Source of the DNA: Lonicera japonica
Lineage: Eukaryota; Streptophyta; Magnoliopsida; Dipsacales; Caprifoliaceae
Length of the DNA stretch: 64,000 nt
Direction of reading: 5' to 3'
Assembly: GCA_021464415.1 (NCBI GenBank)
Contig: JAKCWG010000744.1
Span: 149,452 to 213,451 of the forward strand
Below the pieces are notes generated by a model, which made no database searches, had not been told where the DNA came from, and worked only from the letters and a program-made list of their open reading frames with translations. The position numbers were made by a program, and so were the translations under genes. This document shows positions 24,996 through 35,899 of this stretch, in pieces (the stretch's first letter is position 1; each line of letters begins with the position of its first letter).

Positions 24996-25239
24996 AAATT
25001 TAGTTCTTAACTAAAGTTTTAACGATATAAACAAAACCGAAACTAACCGAATCGGACTAGGGTACCCCAAGCTCTACCCAGACCGAAATCGAAAACACCC
25101 CTGGTTATTTGCAATATAAGAAAAGGAACATAAATCAAATACAAAAATTATTTAATGAGCATTATTTTAATTGTGGGTGGCTAAAAGCTAACTATCCCAG
25201 TTTAAAGAGAATCGGCCCGGTTTGATTGTTTGGCAATCA

Positions 25240-25860
25240 AAAATTGTGAGTTGAGGAAGATAAACTATGTTAATCAACTTAAGAACATCAAACAAGAATA
25301 AAGAGAAAACTATATTTGTTTTAGGGTAGGTTTCTCTGGTAGTTTTAATTCCCAATCTGGCAGTACGTCATCCCTTGTGTGTGTTTATTGTATATTAGCT
25401 TGAAAACTTAAAAAGATCAATACAACAATGAATTAGGGTTTTTGCTTAAGGAAAGAGGAGAATATGTGGGAGTGAATGTAAAGGGTGTTGAATTCAATGT
25501 CTCTATCTGAGAGTTTCCACTCCTATTTATATTATATGAATATTATAGGGTTACATTAAGGTTTGTGGAATATGAAAATTAGTATAAAGGGTAAACTTGG
25601 GTACTATTCCAAGATAACAGATGCTCCTAACTCTATTCACACTTGTATAAATGATTATTTTCTATCACCTATCCACTAGCTCAGCTATTTTCTTTTCATT
25701 GGCCAACAAGTATTGGTTAGTTTTCTCTAAGTTTCGGCTAATGACGGTAGTCAGTTAATGATCGGCTGTTATACAAAATATCTTATTTGGCTAGACAATT
25801 TCTTATTTGTAATGGAGATGGGCCTGAGGGTTTTGATTATGGACCAATCACGATGAAAGA
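25240..25860. repeat. Dispersed repeat, copy A
   Basis: Collinear, same strand, with 57880-58395. Shared blocks include GTAGTTTTAATTCCCAATC / GTGGCTGTTATTCACAATTC, GTCATCCCTTGTGTGTG / GTCATTCCTTGTGTGTG, TATGGGAGTGA, CCTATTTATA, GGTTACATTA and CACTATTTCAAGATTACA-like text. The element type is not recognised. Confidence 0.65.
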
Positions 25861-26254
25861 CTCTAAAGGTGGGGCTTGGCCAAAAGCCCACGTAAAACTT
25901 TTAATCGCTATAATTGCCCCACGAGCATCTAAGCTAAGCTTGTTTGCTGGGGTTAGATGCTTGGTTTTAAGAAATAACGAACAATTTGCTCGGCTTAATA
26001 TCTAGGAAAGGGTAAGAGAACTGTACTTGTAGTTATCCATTGATAGAAGAATTTCAAATGGTTAAGACTTCCTAAGAGTATATATGCCTGATAGTTGTGG
26101 TTGTATTTGAATCAGTTGTCACGTTCTAATTGGATGGATGTGCTATCAGAAATGGGCGGGAAATTCGCATGGGCCCCATGCATTGAATGTTCACCATGAT
26201 TTGTTGCCTATTCCCAAGGCAACCTGCCTTTTGTGGAGAGAGATGTGGTGAGGC

Positions 26255-26262
26255 TATATAAA
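26255..26262 (+). promoter_or_regulatory. TATA box of an unidentified transcription unit
   Basis: GGCTATATAAACCACCCC followed by pyrimidine-rich CATTTTCACTTTCAATTTCTC looks like a plant core promoter. It may serve the decayed gene downstream (27340-30270), although a hAT insertion now lies between. Confidence 0.45.
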
Positions 26263-26412
26263 CCACCCCAATTCATTCATTTTCACTTTCAATTTCTCTT
26301 CCTATCTAAACTTTTTTAAATTTGCATCCCGTTGCTTGAAAAATCAAAAGTTCACCGAAATATTCATAATACTCTTCCCCTATCCAAAAATCTTCTTCTT
26401 CATAGTATTTCC

Positions 26413-27329
26413 CAGTGTTCTAAAAATCGCGCCTAGGCGGCGACTAGGCGGAAATCGGTGGTCACCCGCCCGGCCTAGGGCTGATCATTTGTCTTTAGGC
26501 GCTAGGGAAATTGGTGGTCACCCGCCGATTTTTGGGCTAAGCGCCTATTTTTGGGTGTCAGAGAGACGATCGGAATTTCTTGGAGGAAGAGAGACGACCG
26601 GAGTAGAGGGGGATGGAGTGACAGTGACGACCAGAGAGACGGAGGGAAAGTGACGACTGGAGGGATGAAGGGAGAGTGCATACCGGAGGGATGGAAGGAG
26701 AGTGACGACCGGAGTAAGGAAGGATGGAGCGAGAGTGACGATCAAAAACGAGAGAGCATTGAGCGGCGTAGAAGCGTAGAAAGGGATGGGATGAATTAGG
26801 GCTTTGTTACAATTAATAATAATAAAAAGTTAAAAAAATAGAAAAGAAAAAAAAAGGTAAAAAGGTATAATTGTCACGTTAACCAATTTGCTTTTTCAGA
26901 TTTTTACTTCTCCTTTAGATTTGTTATTTTTATTTATTTTATTTTATTTTTAAATTAGTAATATAAATAATATTTTTATATAACTTATATTAGTTAATAC
27001 TGTTAGTATTTAACATTGTTATATAACTTACATTATTTATTATTGTTAGTATTTATTATTTAATATTTAGTAACCTAGTATTGTTATATGTTATTCACTT
27101 ATTCTTATTTATATAAAAATTTAGTTGTGTTATTTATTTTGTACTTATCATAATTTTCGGTTTTAAAACATTGAGATGGAGATGTTAATTTGAAAGGTAT
27201 GTTATGTTTTATTAGTATTATGTTATTTAAAATAATATTTTTAATAAAAAATTGTTTGACCGATTAATCCTCTAAGTGCTAGGCCCCCCCTCACCGACCT
27301 AGGAGCACCTAGCGATTTTTAGAACATTG
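26413..27329. mobile_element. Non-autonomous hAT element, 917 bp
   Basis: Ends CAGTGTTCTAAAAATCG and, reversed, CAATGTTCTAAAAATCG, with a perfect 8-bp target duplication GTATTTCC (26405-26412; 27330-27337). Subterminal CCTAGGCG/AGGCGC motifs occur on both sides. The inside is purine-rich (GGAGGGATGGAAGGAGAGTG and similar) then AT-rich. The 105-codon and shorter frames are not related to a transposase. It needs a hAT enzyme from elsewhere. Confidence 0.92.
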
Positions 27330-28604
27330 GTATTTCCTAGCGTCTTCTTCATCTCTAGAGTCAATAATATATATAACAAGTAGGTTTTTGGAACTTTCCT
27401 AGGTTTTCTTTTTGTGGTTATTCTTCATCTTTCTTCTTTTTCTCTTCTTTTAGTGTATAAATAGTGTTAGGTTTTCATACATCCTTAGTTACGGGTAGAA
27501 ATGCTTTGATCTCTAATGCATAAAAGCATAATTTTCCTCTGGAGAGTCATGGGGCCCGACAAGAATCTTTTCGTATAAGAGTACAAGTAGACCCCAAAGA
27601 CTATCTCATATATACTTCCTTCTTCAAAAAAGCTAGGCTGCCTTTGTAGCCTCTTCTTATAGATTTCCTTAGGTGTACTTGCCTCACTTTTGGTCAAATA
27701 AGTCCCAATGTAATTCGAATAATAGGGGCACAGATGCCCTAAATATAATACATGGTACAAACTTAGCTTTATATGAAGTCTGTATCCAATGGTACCTATG
27801 GTTAGCCCCTAAAAACTTGAAACGACGCCTCCATTTTAGTTTTTACTCTCCCAGACTCCCACAAGGGAGCCGGTGAGGATGCGATCGTGGTAAATGGCGA
27901 TATGGCGGCGAGGATACGATCGTGGTAACTGGCAATATCGAGGCTTACCCGACCAACAAACCTATTCCACATTGGACTTCTGGACCTGGTATGTCTATTG
28001 CATATAACTCTTCATTCCTTACTTTTTTAAGCATATGCATTTTTCACTTGTACAAAATTTCTCTGCACAGCTGCTTTCAGGGTCTTTGATCTACTTTTTA
28101 GGGTTGCAGTTAAGACCAACCAAATCAACACGCTCTCTTACCATGATGGGGACAATGCGTTGGTGACACAACTAACTCACCCTCGAGCGGCCCACAATCT
28201 GCTCGGTTATACTAATACTTGGTCATCCTTCACCAAGAGGGGGAAAGGTAAGGACAATGAAGACTACGAGATCAAGTTCTCGGCTAGTTGGATTGGGCTA
28301 GAGCCTTCATTTGAGGATAAAGAGACCATCTTTACCAAATATAAAATTTTCAACATAGTACACAATTAGTCGAGGGTGTACTATTAAAACAAGGACAACA
28401 AGGGTGACCCCACCATTTTTAAAGAAGCCGCCGAGTAACAAGGCAGTAAAAGATATCCGACCGGACGTTGACAACCTTTCCTGGTGAGAACTCCATACGT
28501 CAAGACTCGTGAGAGGTTGTGAAACATCCCACATCGGAAGATGGGGGAGTTCCTTGAGACTCATATAAGTAAGAATTGATCGCTAATTAAGTAGGAGACC
28601 TTTT

Positions 28605-28711
28605 GGGGGTTCACTGGCTTCGGATCCCATCAGAACTTCGAAATTAAGTGAGTAGGCGGCCAGAGCAATCCCAAGATGGGTAACCGCCTGGAAAGCTGGT
28701 CGTGAGCCTGC
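28605..28711 (+). ncRNA. 5S rRNA-derived domain in Cassandra 5' LTR
   Basis: Reads CGGATCCCATCAGAACTTCG, then AAATTAAGTG (box A position), GATGGGTAACCGCCTGG (intermediate element and box C position) and a CGTGAGCCTGCC tail, aligned with plant 5S rRNA. The substitutions mean it is not a standard 5S gene. Confidence 0.85.
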
Positions 28712-28970
28712 CAAGAATAAAGCCGTGAGGAGGGTAGATGGACTAGCCCTGAGGGGTTGCAGGTCGCACTCGCCCAAAGCAGACAATATCATACTGAGGT
28801 GGGACTGGGTCGTTACAAATGGTATCAAAGCAGACCCCACTAAGTACAGTGTGCTGACGAGGGCGTCGGTTCCCGAAGGGGGGAAGGATGAAAGATTCCA
28901 CATCGGAAGATGGGGGAGTTCCTTGAGACCAAGTAAGAATTGGTCGCTAATTAAGTACGAGGCCTTTTGA

Positions 28971-29075
28971 GGGCTCATTGGCTTCGGATCCTATCAGAAC
29001 TCCAAAGTTAAGCGAATAGGCGGCCAGAGCAATCCCAAGATGGGTGACCCCTTGGGAAGCTGTTCGTGAGCCTGC
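28971..29075 (+). ncRNA. 5S rRNA-derived domain in Cassandra 3' LTR
   Basis: Second copy, closer to canonical 5S in places: CCAAAGTTAAGCG for box A and GATGGGTGACCCCTTGGGAA for the intermediate element and box C. RNA polymerase III promoter elements look usable. Confidence 0.85.
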
Positions 29076-30270
29076 CAAGAACAAAGCCGTGAGGGGAGTA
29101 GATGGACTGGCCCTGAGGAGTTACAGGTCGCACTCGCCCAAAGCGGACAATATCGTACTGAGGTGGGACCGAATTGTTATAGGAAGGCCATCTCTTTCAC
29201 CGAGCAAACCCATTAACCCATCTCCATATTCCCGAGCAGAAGTGGGAAGGGGATATACTTGAGTTGGTACGAAATTTTCGACGAGAACAATGTCCTTGAG
29301 CCATTTAAATCTCAACAAAGGAGGCCCAAGAAGAAAGATCAAGAAACTGATCCTAAACAAGAAGGATGAGCAAAGGGTCATCGACTAAGGGACTAGCCGA
29401 CTGATTTTGAGGAGGAGGAACTTTCTGGCCAACAGCCCCCCATTTCAGTTTCCTTCAAGAAGACCTTATCCGAGGAGGGTTCAGAGGCCAGTTCCAAGAT
29501 GCCTGTGGACATAAAAGCCTTGGCTCGTCAGCTGGCCAAATAGAAGAAAAAGAAAAGAGCCGAAGAGGGTTCCTCAGAGAAGGCCATACAACTTGCCCCA
29601 AAACAGCTAAGGCAGGTGAACAAACCATCATCAGCTCCCTCTGAGCTGAATTTCATCGAGTCTGGAGTTGACAATTCGCCAAGCACAACAAGTGTGGAAA
29701 AGAGCATTCATCATCAAGTCTTTTCAGCTGGGGCCAATGTCACCCCTGTTAGCGCAGCCATGGATGTGCCGGTCAATGTAGAGGGGCCATCTAATGTTAA
29801 GGGAAAAATGGCTTTTGAAACAGCAGCATGTTTCTTCCCTTCTTTCTAATACAAGGGGAAAGCCATAACGGCCGAGCAGTAGACCTTCGAATCTTGTGGG
29901 ATGGCCTACAATTTGTTTACACAGGCCACCTTGCCTAAGGACAAGGAAGCTCTCCTCCAGATGTCGGATAGCAAGCTGAAGAAAGACGGTTTCCATTCTC
30001 TCTTGAAGGTGAATTATTCTCCATAGTTCTACTTTGTACCATACTCTTTATTGCCCAACTAATCTTGTTTGTTTTCTTTCAGGGCATTCGATTCCTTTGT
30101 GACTTAGATGAGGCAAAACAAGATCTCAAAGCTCTCTTCTGATTTCAGCTCCCTCAATGACGCCAAGTCCAAAATTTCCATGCAGCTTTTACTTGTCGAG
30201 AAAGAGAGGAAACAGTTTAAGACCGATTGTGAGAAGGCTGAGAAGGAGCTGACGCTTGCTCAGATTACCA

Positions 30271-33200
30271 ACAATGATGGATCCTAAGATAATACAGGAC
30301 AAAGTAGTTGACGACAGTATATCCACTTGTTAAGACGTGTACAAGAGTTAGCAAGGTTGAATATATCATGTCATGTTTAGACAAACTTTAGTTGTTATTG
30401 TAGCATTTTATTGACATAGCGAAGCAGTAGTGATCTTATATATTCTTGACAACGCATGAAAACTTATAATCGCACCTCTATGACCAAACCAAAACATAAG
30501 CTATGAATGTCAGCTAGCGTAATATTGCATTCTCTAGATCAAGAGCCAAGAAAAGCAAAAGGTAACTTGATCTCAGCATTAAACAAGAAAATAATAATAA
30601 CACACACACACACAAAAAAAAAACACGATATACTCTAGTAGCAGAAGAGATCCTTAAATATTAAATTCTGAAATCCAAAACCAGGGCAATATTGATAAAT
30701 TAACTGTCATAACAAGATTCCAATATTAGTTTTTGGTGCAGATTTAATCTGCAAAAGGAAGCCTGAAGACTAGCTATAATAACACCCGTTTCTAGAAAAT
30801 AAAATGAAAGACCAAAGCCTATATCAAGAAAATAGTCTCTAGAGTTGGAACTTCATTTTTGTAGTTTAGGAGCAGCATGTAGCCGAAAATCAATATAACT
30901 CTTGAAGATATAAATCAATATTATGAAAGCTGAAAATCAGGAAATAAGAATATAGAAAAACGATAAAGTTAACAAAAAAAGCACATTACAAAGAAGAAAT
31001 TATCAAGTACAAACCATGGATTCGTCGCAAGGCAGGCTATCATATAAAAACAGAGTAAACAATAGCCAACATTGTGAAGTGAAAAATACATAAATAATGC
31101 ATAATTTGACAAAGAAAAAGGCTCAAATTGAGGCAGGTTTTCCAATTCTAATGTACTTGATTGTCCATACTAAGATGTGAAATTTACTTTCTGCTCCTAA
31201 ACAAAGATTAAAAGAAAAAAATTACACACGCAATGCATTTCTAAGACGAAATCACGGTGACACTCTAAATCAGAAGTTATGGTTCAATTTCAAAGCATCA
31301 ATGATTTGGAAAATCAAAATAAATAAACCAAAAGAATAAAAATATCTAGCATTCACCTCATTAATGTGAGGTTTGGAGATGTAGAAAACATTCGGTTTCA
31401 AAATTGCTTGGGCATTTTTTATTTTTTTATATAAATCGAAACCTAAGAAAAGAAAATGAAATAATACAAGCATTAAAATCAAATTGGTAAGAAAGCACTA
31501 AAAAAGGGCAACGGATCCTGCAGAGTTTGGAAGAAATATCTATAATGCAACTCTAAGGTAAGAAACTGCATGAGTTACCCCATAAACTACAAATAGATTC
31601 TTTCAAAATATTCTTTTTATAGCAAGTTCTTTTGTATGACCTCACTAAAAATGAAAAAGCCTTAATGAAATTCAAGAACTTTATATAAACATGTTTTCGG
31701 AGTATTGAATGAATATCCAACAGAAGCCCTACAAAATACAGTTTGTATATGATGTGATTCAGAACTTTCGTCAAACATCTGAAAGGCACAATAGATAAGC
31801 ATATCAATTTCTAAGACTGTTCAACTTATCTCTCTCTTTGCCCCATTCTAAAACATCACATCCTCAACCAAGTAAAGACTACTTCTAGCCTAACGCCATT
31901 TGGAATTGAAACAACTTAAATGATGAAGACTCCAAACACAAATTGTAAGCATTGCTCATAGCACTTAGATCCATGATCCGTCTTTTTCTTTACTTCTACA
32001 AAATCATAGAAAAGGAAAATTCAAGGAAAGTAAAGAACACGAAAACAAACGTACATACCCCAACTTAATTTTTATATGTACACAGGTATCCAAACTAGGT
32101 AAACTCAAGTGTAATTAGAATAAAAGCCATTATGTACAAGATATGAAAGCTCACAACCTCCGTCAGAGGTTTCTGTCTATGATTGAGGAGGTGATGCATG
32201 CATTATATGTGTATATAGTCATGTCCATATGATCTATGTTAAAGTAACTTTGAACAAAAAATGCTGCTGTTTCAGGTTCGTGTTATAATTGTCAAGCTAG
32301 TGACAGATTACGCAGCATGCGTATTCTTTCACATACGCCTCCACATAAGCAGGTGATGTGAGTTTCGATTAGAAATTTTCTCCACTGTATAGTTTCCATT
32401 ATGCTAAGGTCAAGAGAAGAGCAACTTAGTCCTCTATAAAGAAAAGGCGAAGGAACTCATTGAGGTATTATCTGTTGTAGAGTATGGTATACGTACATTG
32501 TTAGCCCACTACCTAAGAGCTTATGCTTAGAGATGGTTCCTATCACTATCTTCTTGTTTCTGTCACTGAATCATGGATGAGTCTCCGCATATGCAAATTG
32601 CAACAATATCCATCATGTCATTATTTTTCAGGAAAAAAAACTGTAAGTTCAAGAACTTACAGGGTTTACTGGAACATACAGTTTGACTAATTAAAACAGA
32701 AAATAATAATGAAGGAAGAGGACCAAAGCACCAAGCTATTCATCGTAAAAGCAAGCCCAAATACATATTACACTGAAAAGAGGAAAAACATGTACCTGGC
32801 ATCGTTGAAATTAATCAGTAGTTTGACTCAACATGATTTTCGATTAAACTCTAACTGCTAGTTTGGTTCAAGCATTTTTTTGTTCCTATAATCCTAAATT
32901 GGTAAAAAAAAATATTAAAAAATTCAGCAGGTTTGCATCAGTTTCGGAAGGTTTTTGAGAAGAAATTTGTTGATTCATTGACTGATTGATACAAATCAGC
33001 AGATTTGTATAAAGGTTTTTGAGAGAATTTGAAGGAATATGCTGATTCATTGATTACTTGTTGTCAAGTCAATTGAAATTTTATATAAATCAGACTGTGA
33101 AGGAATTTTGAACAGAAAAATAGTTCATGTGTAAAATCAAATAGTTCAAGGGGGGTTTTCTCCACTTTTACAGTTATAAGGGTGCTAACGGCCATGCAGC

Positions 33201-34440
33201 CTGTTGGCATACTCCTAGTCCTCATAACAAGGAGATCTTAGCTTCAATACGAAAGACGGGGAGGGTTGGGAGAACAAGTCCCACCTTCAACCCGCCCATA
33301 CCCCAACCGCCCGGACACGTAGGCATATTCGATATGGACCGGATCATATTGTCCAAATCCGATCCAACTGACAATATACCAAATCCTGTCCGATCTTCAA
33401 ATCTAGTGGATATGTAAAATACATTAATCAAGTTTTATTGCTCAATGAAAAAATAATTGAATAATTTTTTATATATTATATTTAAAAATGTGTAAGGATA
33501 TGTATGCATAATGCTTATATAAATGTAAACATATGTTCCACCATATGGCACATGGATTGGATTGAGATATATCCATCCATATTAAAATTGTCAATATGAA
33601 TTCGAATCGGATTTGGATAAATGGATTAGGAATCCCTAACCAAATCCACCTAATTGGACTAGATTCAGGCAGAAATCCAATCCATTAATAAGCCTTACCA
33701 ATGGGAATATGCTAGATTCATCTCTTGCATACAAAAGAAATTGTAGTTACCAGGCAGATTCCCTCTAGGGGGCCTGCAAAAGTAAATGCAGTGGCTACCA
33801 TCATCAGAACAATAAGGAGGAGATAATATGTTAAAGATAGCGCAATGGGTTATGGATTTGAACTACTTGGAAATACAACTATTGTACCACATGGCGTTCT
33901 CATCTCACAATCGTTAACAAGCTTAATTGGCTGGTCTTGCTGCACCAAAAACACATTATAATTATGCAATTTTAAACAAAAATAATAAATTTCAATGCCA
34001 AATAAGTGGAAACAAACAAACAAAAAAAGGCAACAACAACAACAAAGTTGAAGCCAAAGTAAAACCGATTCTAATTTTACTAAACAATCTCTCAATTTCT
34101 ACTTTTACTAGAAATAATGATAACAAATGAAAAATCAGTAAAATATCCCTTTAATGATTATATTTGTATAGTCGTATCTACTCAATATTCTCAAATGACT
34201 GAACCAATTCACAACAAAATCAACTAGGGCAAAAAATAAAAAGGGATTAGGGCACATTCACAAAAGTAACCCAACTCAATACCTCAATGGCTCAATCACG
34301 AATTCAAAACCAATTTTTAATTGTAAACTATGTTCAATGCTTCAATGGCTACACAAAAGGTCCTTGTAAAAGAAAGATCACTATACCAAGAAAAAAAAAC
34401 CTCTAAAATCAAGTGGGTCGCCACCAGCCCCACACTCCCT
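30271..34440. other. Intergenic, no gene recognised
   Basis: AT-rich on both strands with frames below 85 codons and no family likeness. At 33290-33680 repeated GGATTTGGAT/ATCCAATCC words resemble the inside of short hAT-type elements, but no ends or target duplication were found. The DNA at 34010-34050 is a short AAC/CAA microsatellite. Confidence 0.45.
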
Positions 34441-34460
34441 ACACCCATGATGCGCATCCA

Positions 34461-35798
34461 CTAAGCAAATAAATCTCGAACGATAGCATGCCATTTATCT
34501 TTCTTTTCTCCTCCAACTGAAACTAGGCTCTCCTTGCAATTGAAAACCATAAGGGAATTTTCGTAGGTGAAATCGGAGGTCTTGACTCCGAGGTCAATTA
34601 TTTCATGGGTATTGTTGATGCTGTACAAAACGAGTCGATCATGGTTATTTTGGAAGAAAATACCGTTGTTCTTCCATAACCCAAGCGGTCGCAGTGCCCG
34701 ATATGGTGAAGGGGGTTTAATTGGCATAGTGTAAAGTTTGGTCCAACAACCATCCTCCTCTAGGTTTTTCAGTTCCCACACACTAATAGATAACACATGC
34801 TCAATAGATGAGGCATCAAGGAAATTGCGCTCATTTTCCATTATTAATAGAGCAATAGAGCGGCTTTCGTGCAAAGCAAGAGTAAGATCATAACTAATGG
34901 AATGGGTTAAGGTATAGATATAATTATTGCAATAAGCTGGGACAGCTATCTCCTTAAATGCATCACTACCCATGTCAAATAAGAGTACCTTGTAGTCCCA
35001 ATAATCGCATTTTAACAACCAGTAATAACATCCATTCAAGTAAGTTGCATCAGACCAGAAGCGATATCCCCCCTCGACGTACCAAGTGGTCCCTAAAATC
35101 GAGATGTGACCAATATGTCTCCAAGAGTCGGAACCAAGGGTGTACATTGCTGCTTCCCTGGGACAACCAAACATGATAACCGGAATCCAAATGATCTTGT
35201 AGTTGTTCGTCAAAGGGTCTAAACCGAAACCAAACGAATGTACAACAGCACCAGCGGGATTTGATGGAAACTCAAAGCCAAAGTCAGGCTGCGGGAGGAG
35301 TTTGATCTCTGTTGTGGAAGGGTTCCATATAACCAATCGATTAATGGAGCAGCTGTGCATCAAAAACAAGCCGTGGATGGGACCAACTATAACATGACGG
35401 GACACTTCTCTAAAACGGACAATATCATCGGGCGGTGTTGGGGTCAGGGTTTCATCATGCGACAACATTGACATTCTTGACAACAATGCACATTCTGTGG
35501 ATTCAATAATGACGTTTTCGGGATCTGAATCTGAATCTGAATCGGAGTAGGGATGGTAATTAGGCCTTTCTCCAATGACATGACGAACGATAAGATGCGA
35601 AATATTGGCGGGGTGGTTATAGTGAATGGTAACGAAATTAGGTGCGTGAATGAGAGTGTACCAGCACTTGCAGACGCAGTTGCAACGCAGCAGTGTTTTC
35701 AGAGGCAGCCTAACCAGAATCTCCGTCAACAATTCTTCCGGCAGATATCGATGGCCAAGACGATCACTTTCACTAACATTCATATCGACAGTATCCAT
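34461..35798 (-). CDS. F-box protein with FBA (F-box associated) domain
   Basis: A 445-residue, single-exon, uninterrupted frame. Residues about 18-58 form the F-box (YLPEELLTEILVRLPLKTLL followed by RCNCVCKCWYTLI), which binds SKP1 in SCF ubiquitin ligases. Residues about 100-400 fit the FBA type 1 domain: GLFLMH, NRLVIWNPSTTEIKLLP, FGFGLDPLTNNYKII, then SISVWELK and PLGLWKNNGIFF. There is an acidic Ser-Asp run at about 85-95. Start ATG 35798 is supported by a TATA-like box 73 bp upstream. The length and domain order match S-locus F-box (SLF)-like and CPR1/CPR30-like proteins; which subgroup cannot be told. It is the only clearly intact host gene here. A copia element begins 101 bp upstream, on the same strand. 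Confidence 0.93.
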   Translation of the reverse strand: MDTVDMNVSESDRLGHRYLPEELLTEILVRLPLKTLLRCNCVCKCWYTLIHAPNFVTIHYNHPANISHLIVRHVIGERPNYHPYSDSDSDSDPENVIIESTECALLSRMSMLSHDETLTPTPPDDIVRFREVSRHVIVGPIHGLFLMHSCSINRLVIWNPSTTEIKLLPQPDFGFEFPSNPAGAVVHSFGFGLDPLTNNYKIIWIPVIMFGCPREAAMYTLGSDSWRHIGHISILGTTWYVEGGYRFWSDATYLNGCYYWLLKCDYWDYKVLLFDMGSDAFKEIAVPAYCNNYIYTLTHSISYDLTLALHESRSIALLIMENERNFLDASSIEHVLSISVWELKNLEEDGCWTKLYTMPIKPPSPYRALRPLGLWKNNGIFFQNNHDRLVLYSINNTHEIIDLGVKTSDFTYENSLMVFNCKESLVSVGGEKKDKWHAIVRDLFA

Positions 35799-35870
35799 CC
35801 TACTACCAACTTTTCAGAGAATCCAATTCACCGCTCAACAAGATTCTTTTATTATTATTATTATTATTAT

Positions 35871-35878
35871 TTTTTATA
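35871..35878 (-). promoter_or_regulatory. TATA-like box of the F-box gene
   Basis: On the minus strand CTATAAAAAATAAT lies 73-80 bp upstream of the F-box ATG, between the start codon and the copia insertion. An (ATT)n run sits next to it (35849-35870). The proximal promoter therefore survives, while everything further upstream was moved 6.2 kb away. Confidence 0.6.
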
Positions 35879-35899
35879 GTTAATATGGGAGAGGTTATC

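Larger units (their letters stand above)
8994..25103 (+). mobile_element. hAT DNA transposon with nested retrotransposon
   Basis: The left end TAGGGGTGTTGTCGAAAA and the right end (reversed) CAGGGGTGTTTTCG form short imperfect terminal inverted repeats. A perfect 8-bp target duplication GTTATTTG flanks them (8986-8993 and 25104-25111), as expected for hAT. Subterminal CCGAA/TTCGG motifs occur at both ends (9003-9125; 25035-25095), typical transposase-binding clusters. The element carries one plus-strand BED/hAT transposase gene (11090 to about 24470), now full of stops and interrupted by a 10.9 kb retrotransposon. Without the insertion the element would be about 5.2 kb. The ends and TSD make this call nearly certain. 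Confidence 0.93.
28518..29181 (+). mobile_element. Cassandra TRIM retrotransposon
   Basis: Two LTRs of 300 bp (28518-28817, TGTGAAACATCCC...GTTACA) and 293 bp (28889-29181, TGAAAGATTCC...GTTATA) flank a 71-bp interior. The interior holds a primer site TGGTATCAAAGC (28820-28831, one mismatch from the initiator-Met site) and a purine tract GAAGGGGGGAAGGA (28875-28888). Each LTR carries a 5S rRNA-derived domain. These are the defining traits of Cassandra, a short non-coding LTR retroelement of land plants that depends on other elements for movement. I see no clear target duplication. Confidence 0.9.
27340..30270 (+). pseudogene. Decayed multi-exon gene or retroelement gag-like unit
   Basis: Several disconnected plus-strand coding-like pieces occur: 28160-28369 (NLLGYTNTWSSFTKRGKGKD), 29440-29850 (acidic, Ser/Lys-rich, KTLSEEGSEASSKM...), and 30080-30285 (AKSKISMQLLLVEKERKQ, a probable coiled coil). 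Splice-like junctions are visible at CTG|GTATGT (27988), CTGCACAG (28071), AAG|GTGAAT (30008) and TTTCAG (30082). Stops and frame changes are common, and a Cassandra TRIM sits inside. The layout recalls host-like proteins found in large plant transposons, but I do not recognise the family. Confidence 0.4.

Noticed and set aside
28605..29075. Two 5S rRNA genes
   Set aside because: Sequences are diverged and embedded in LTRs with primer site and purine tract; Cassandra explains them.
33280..33700. A further hAT-type MITE with GGATTTGGAT words
   Set aside because: No terminal inverted repeats or target duplication found.
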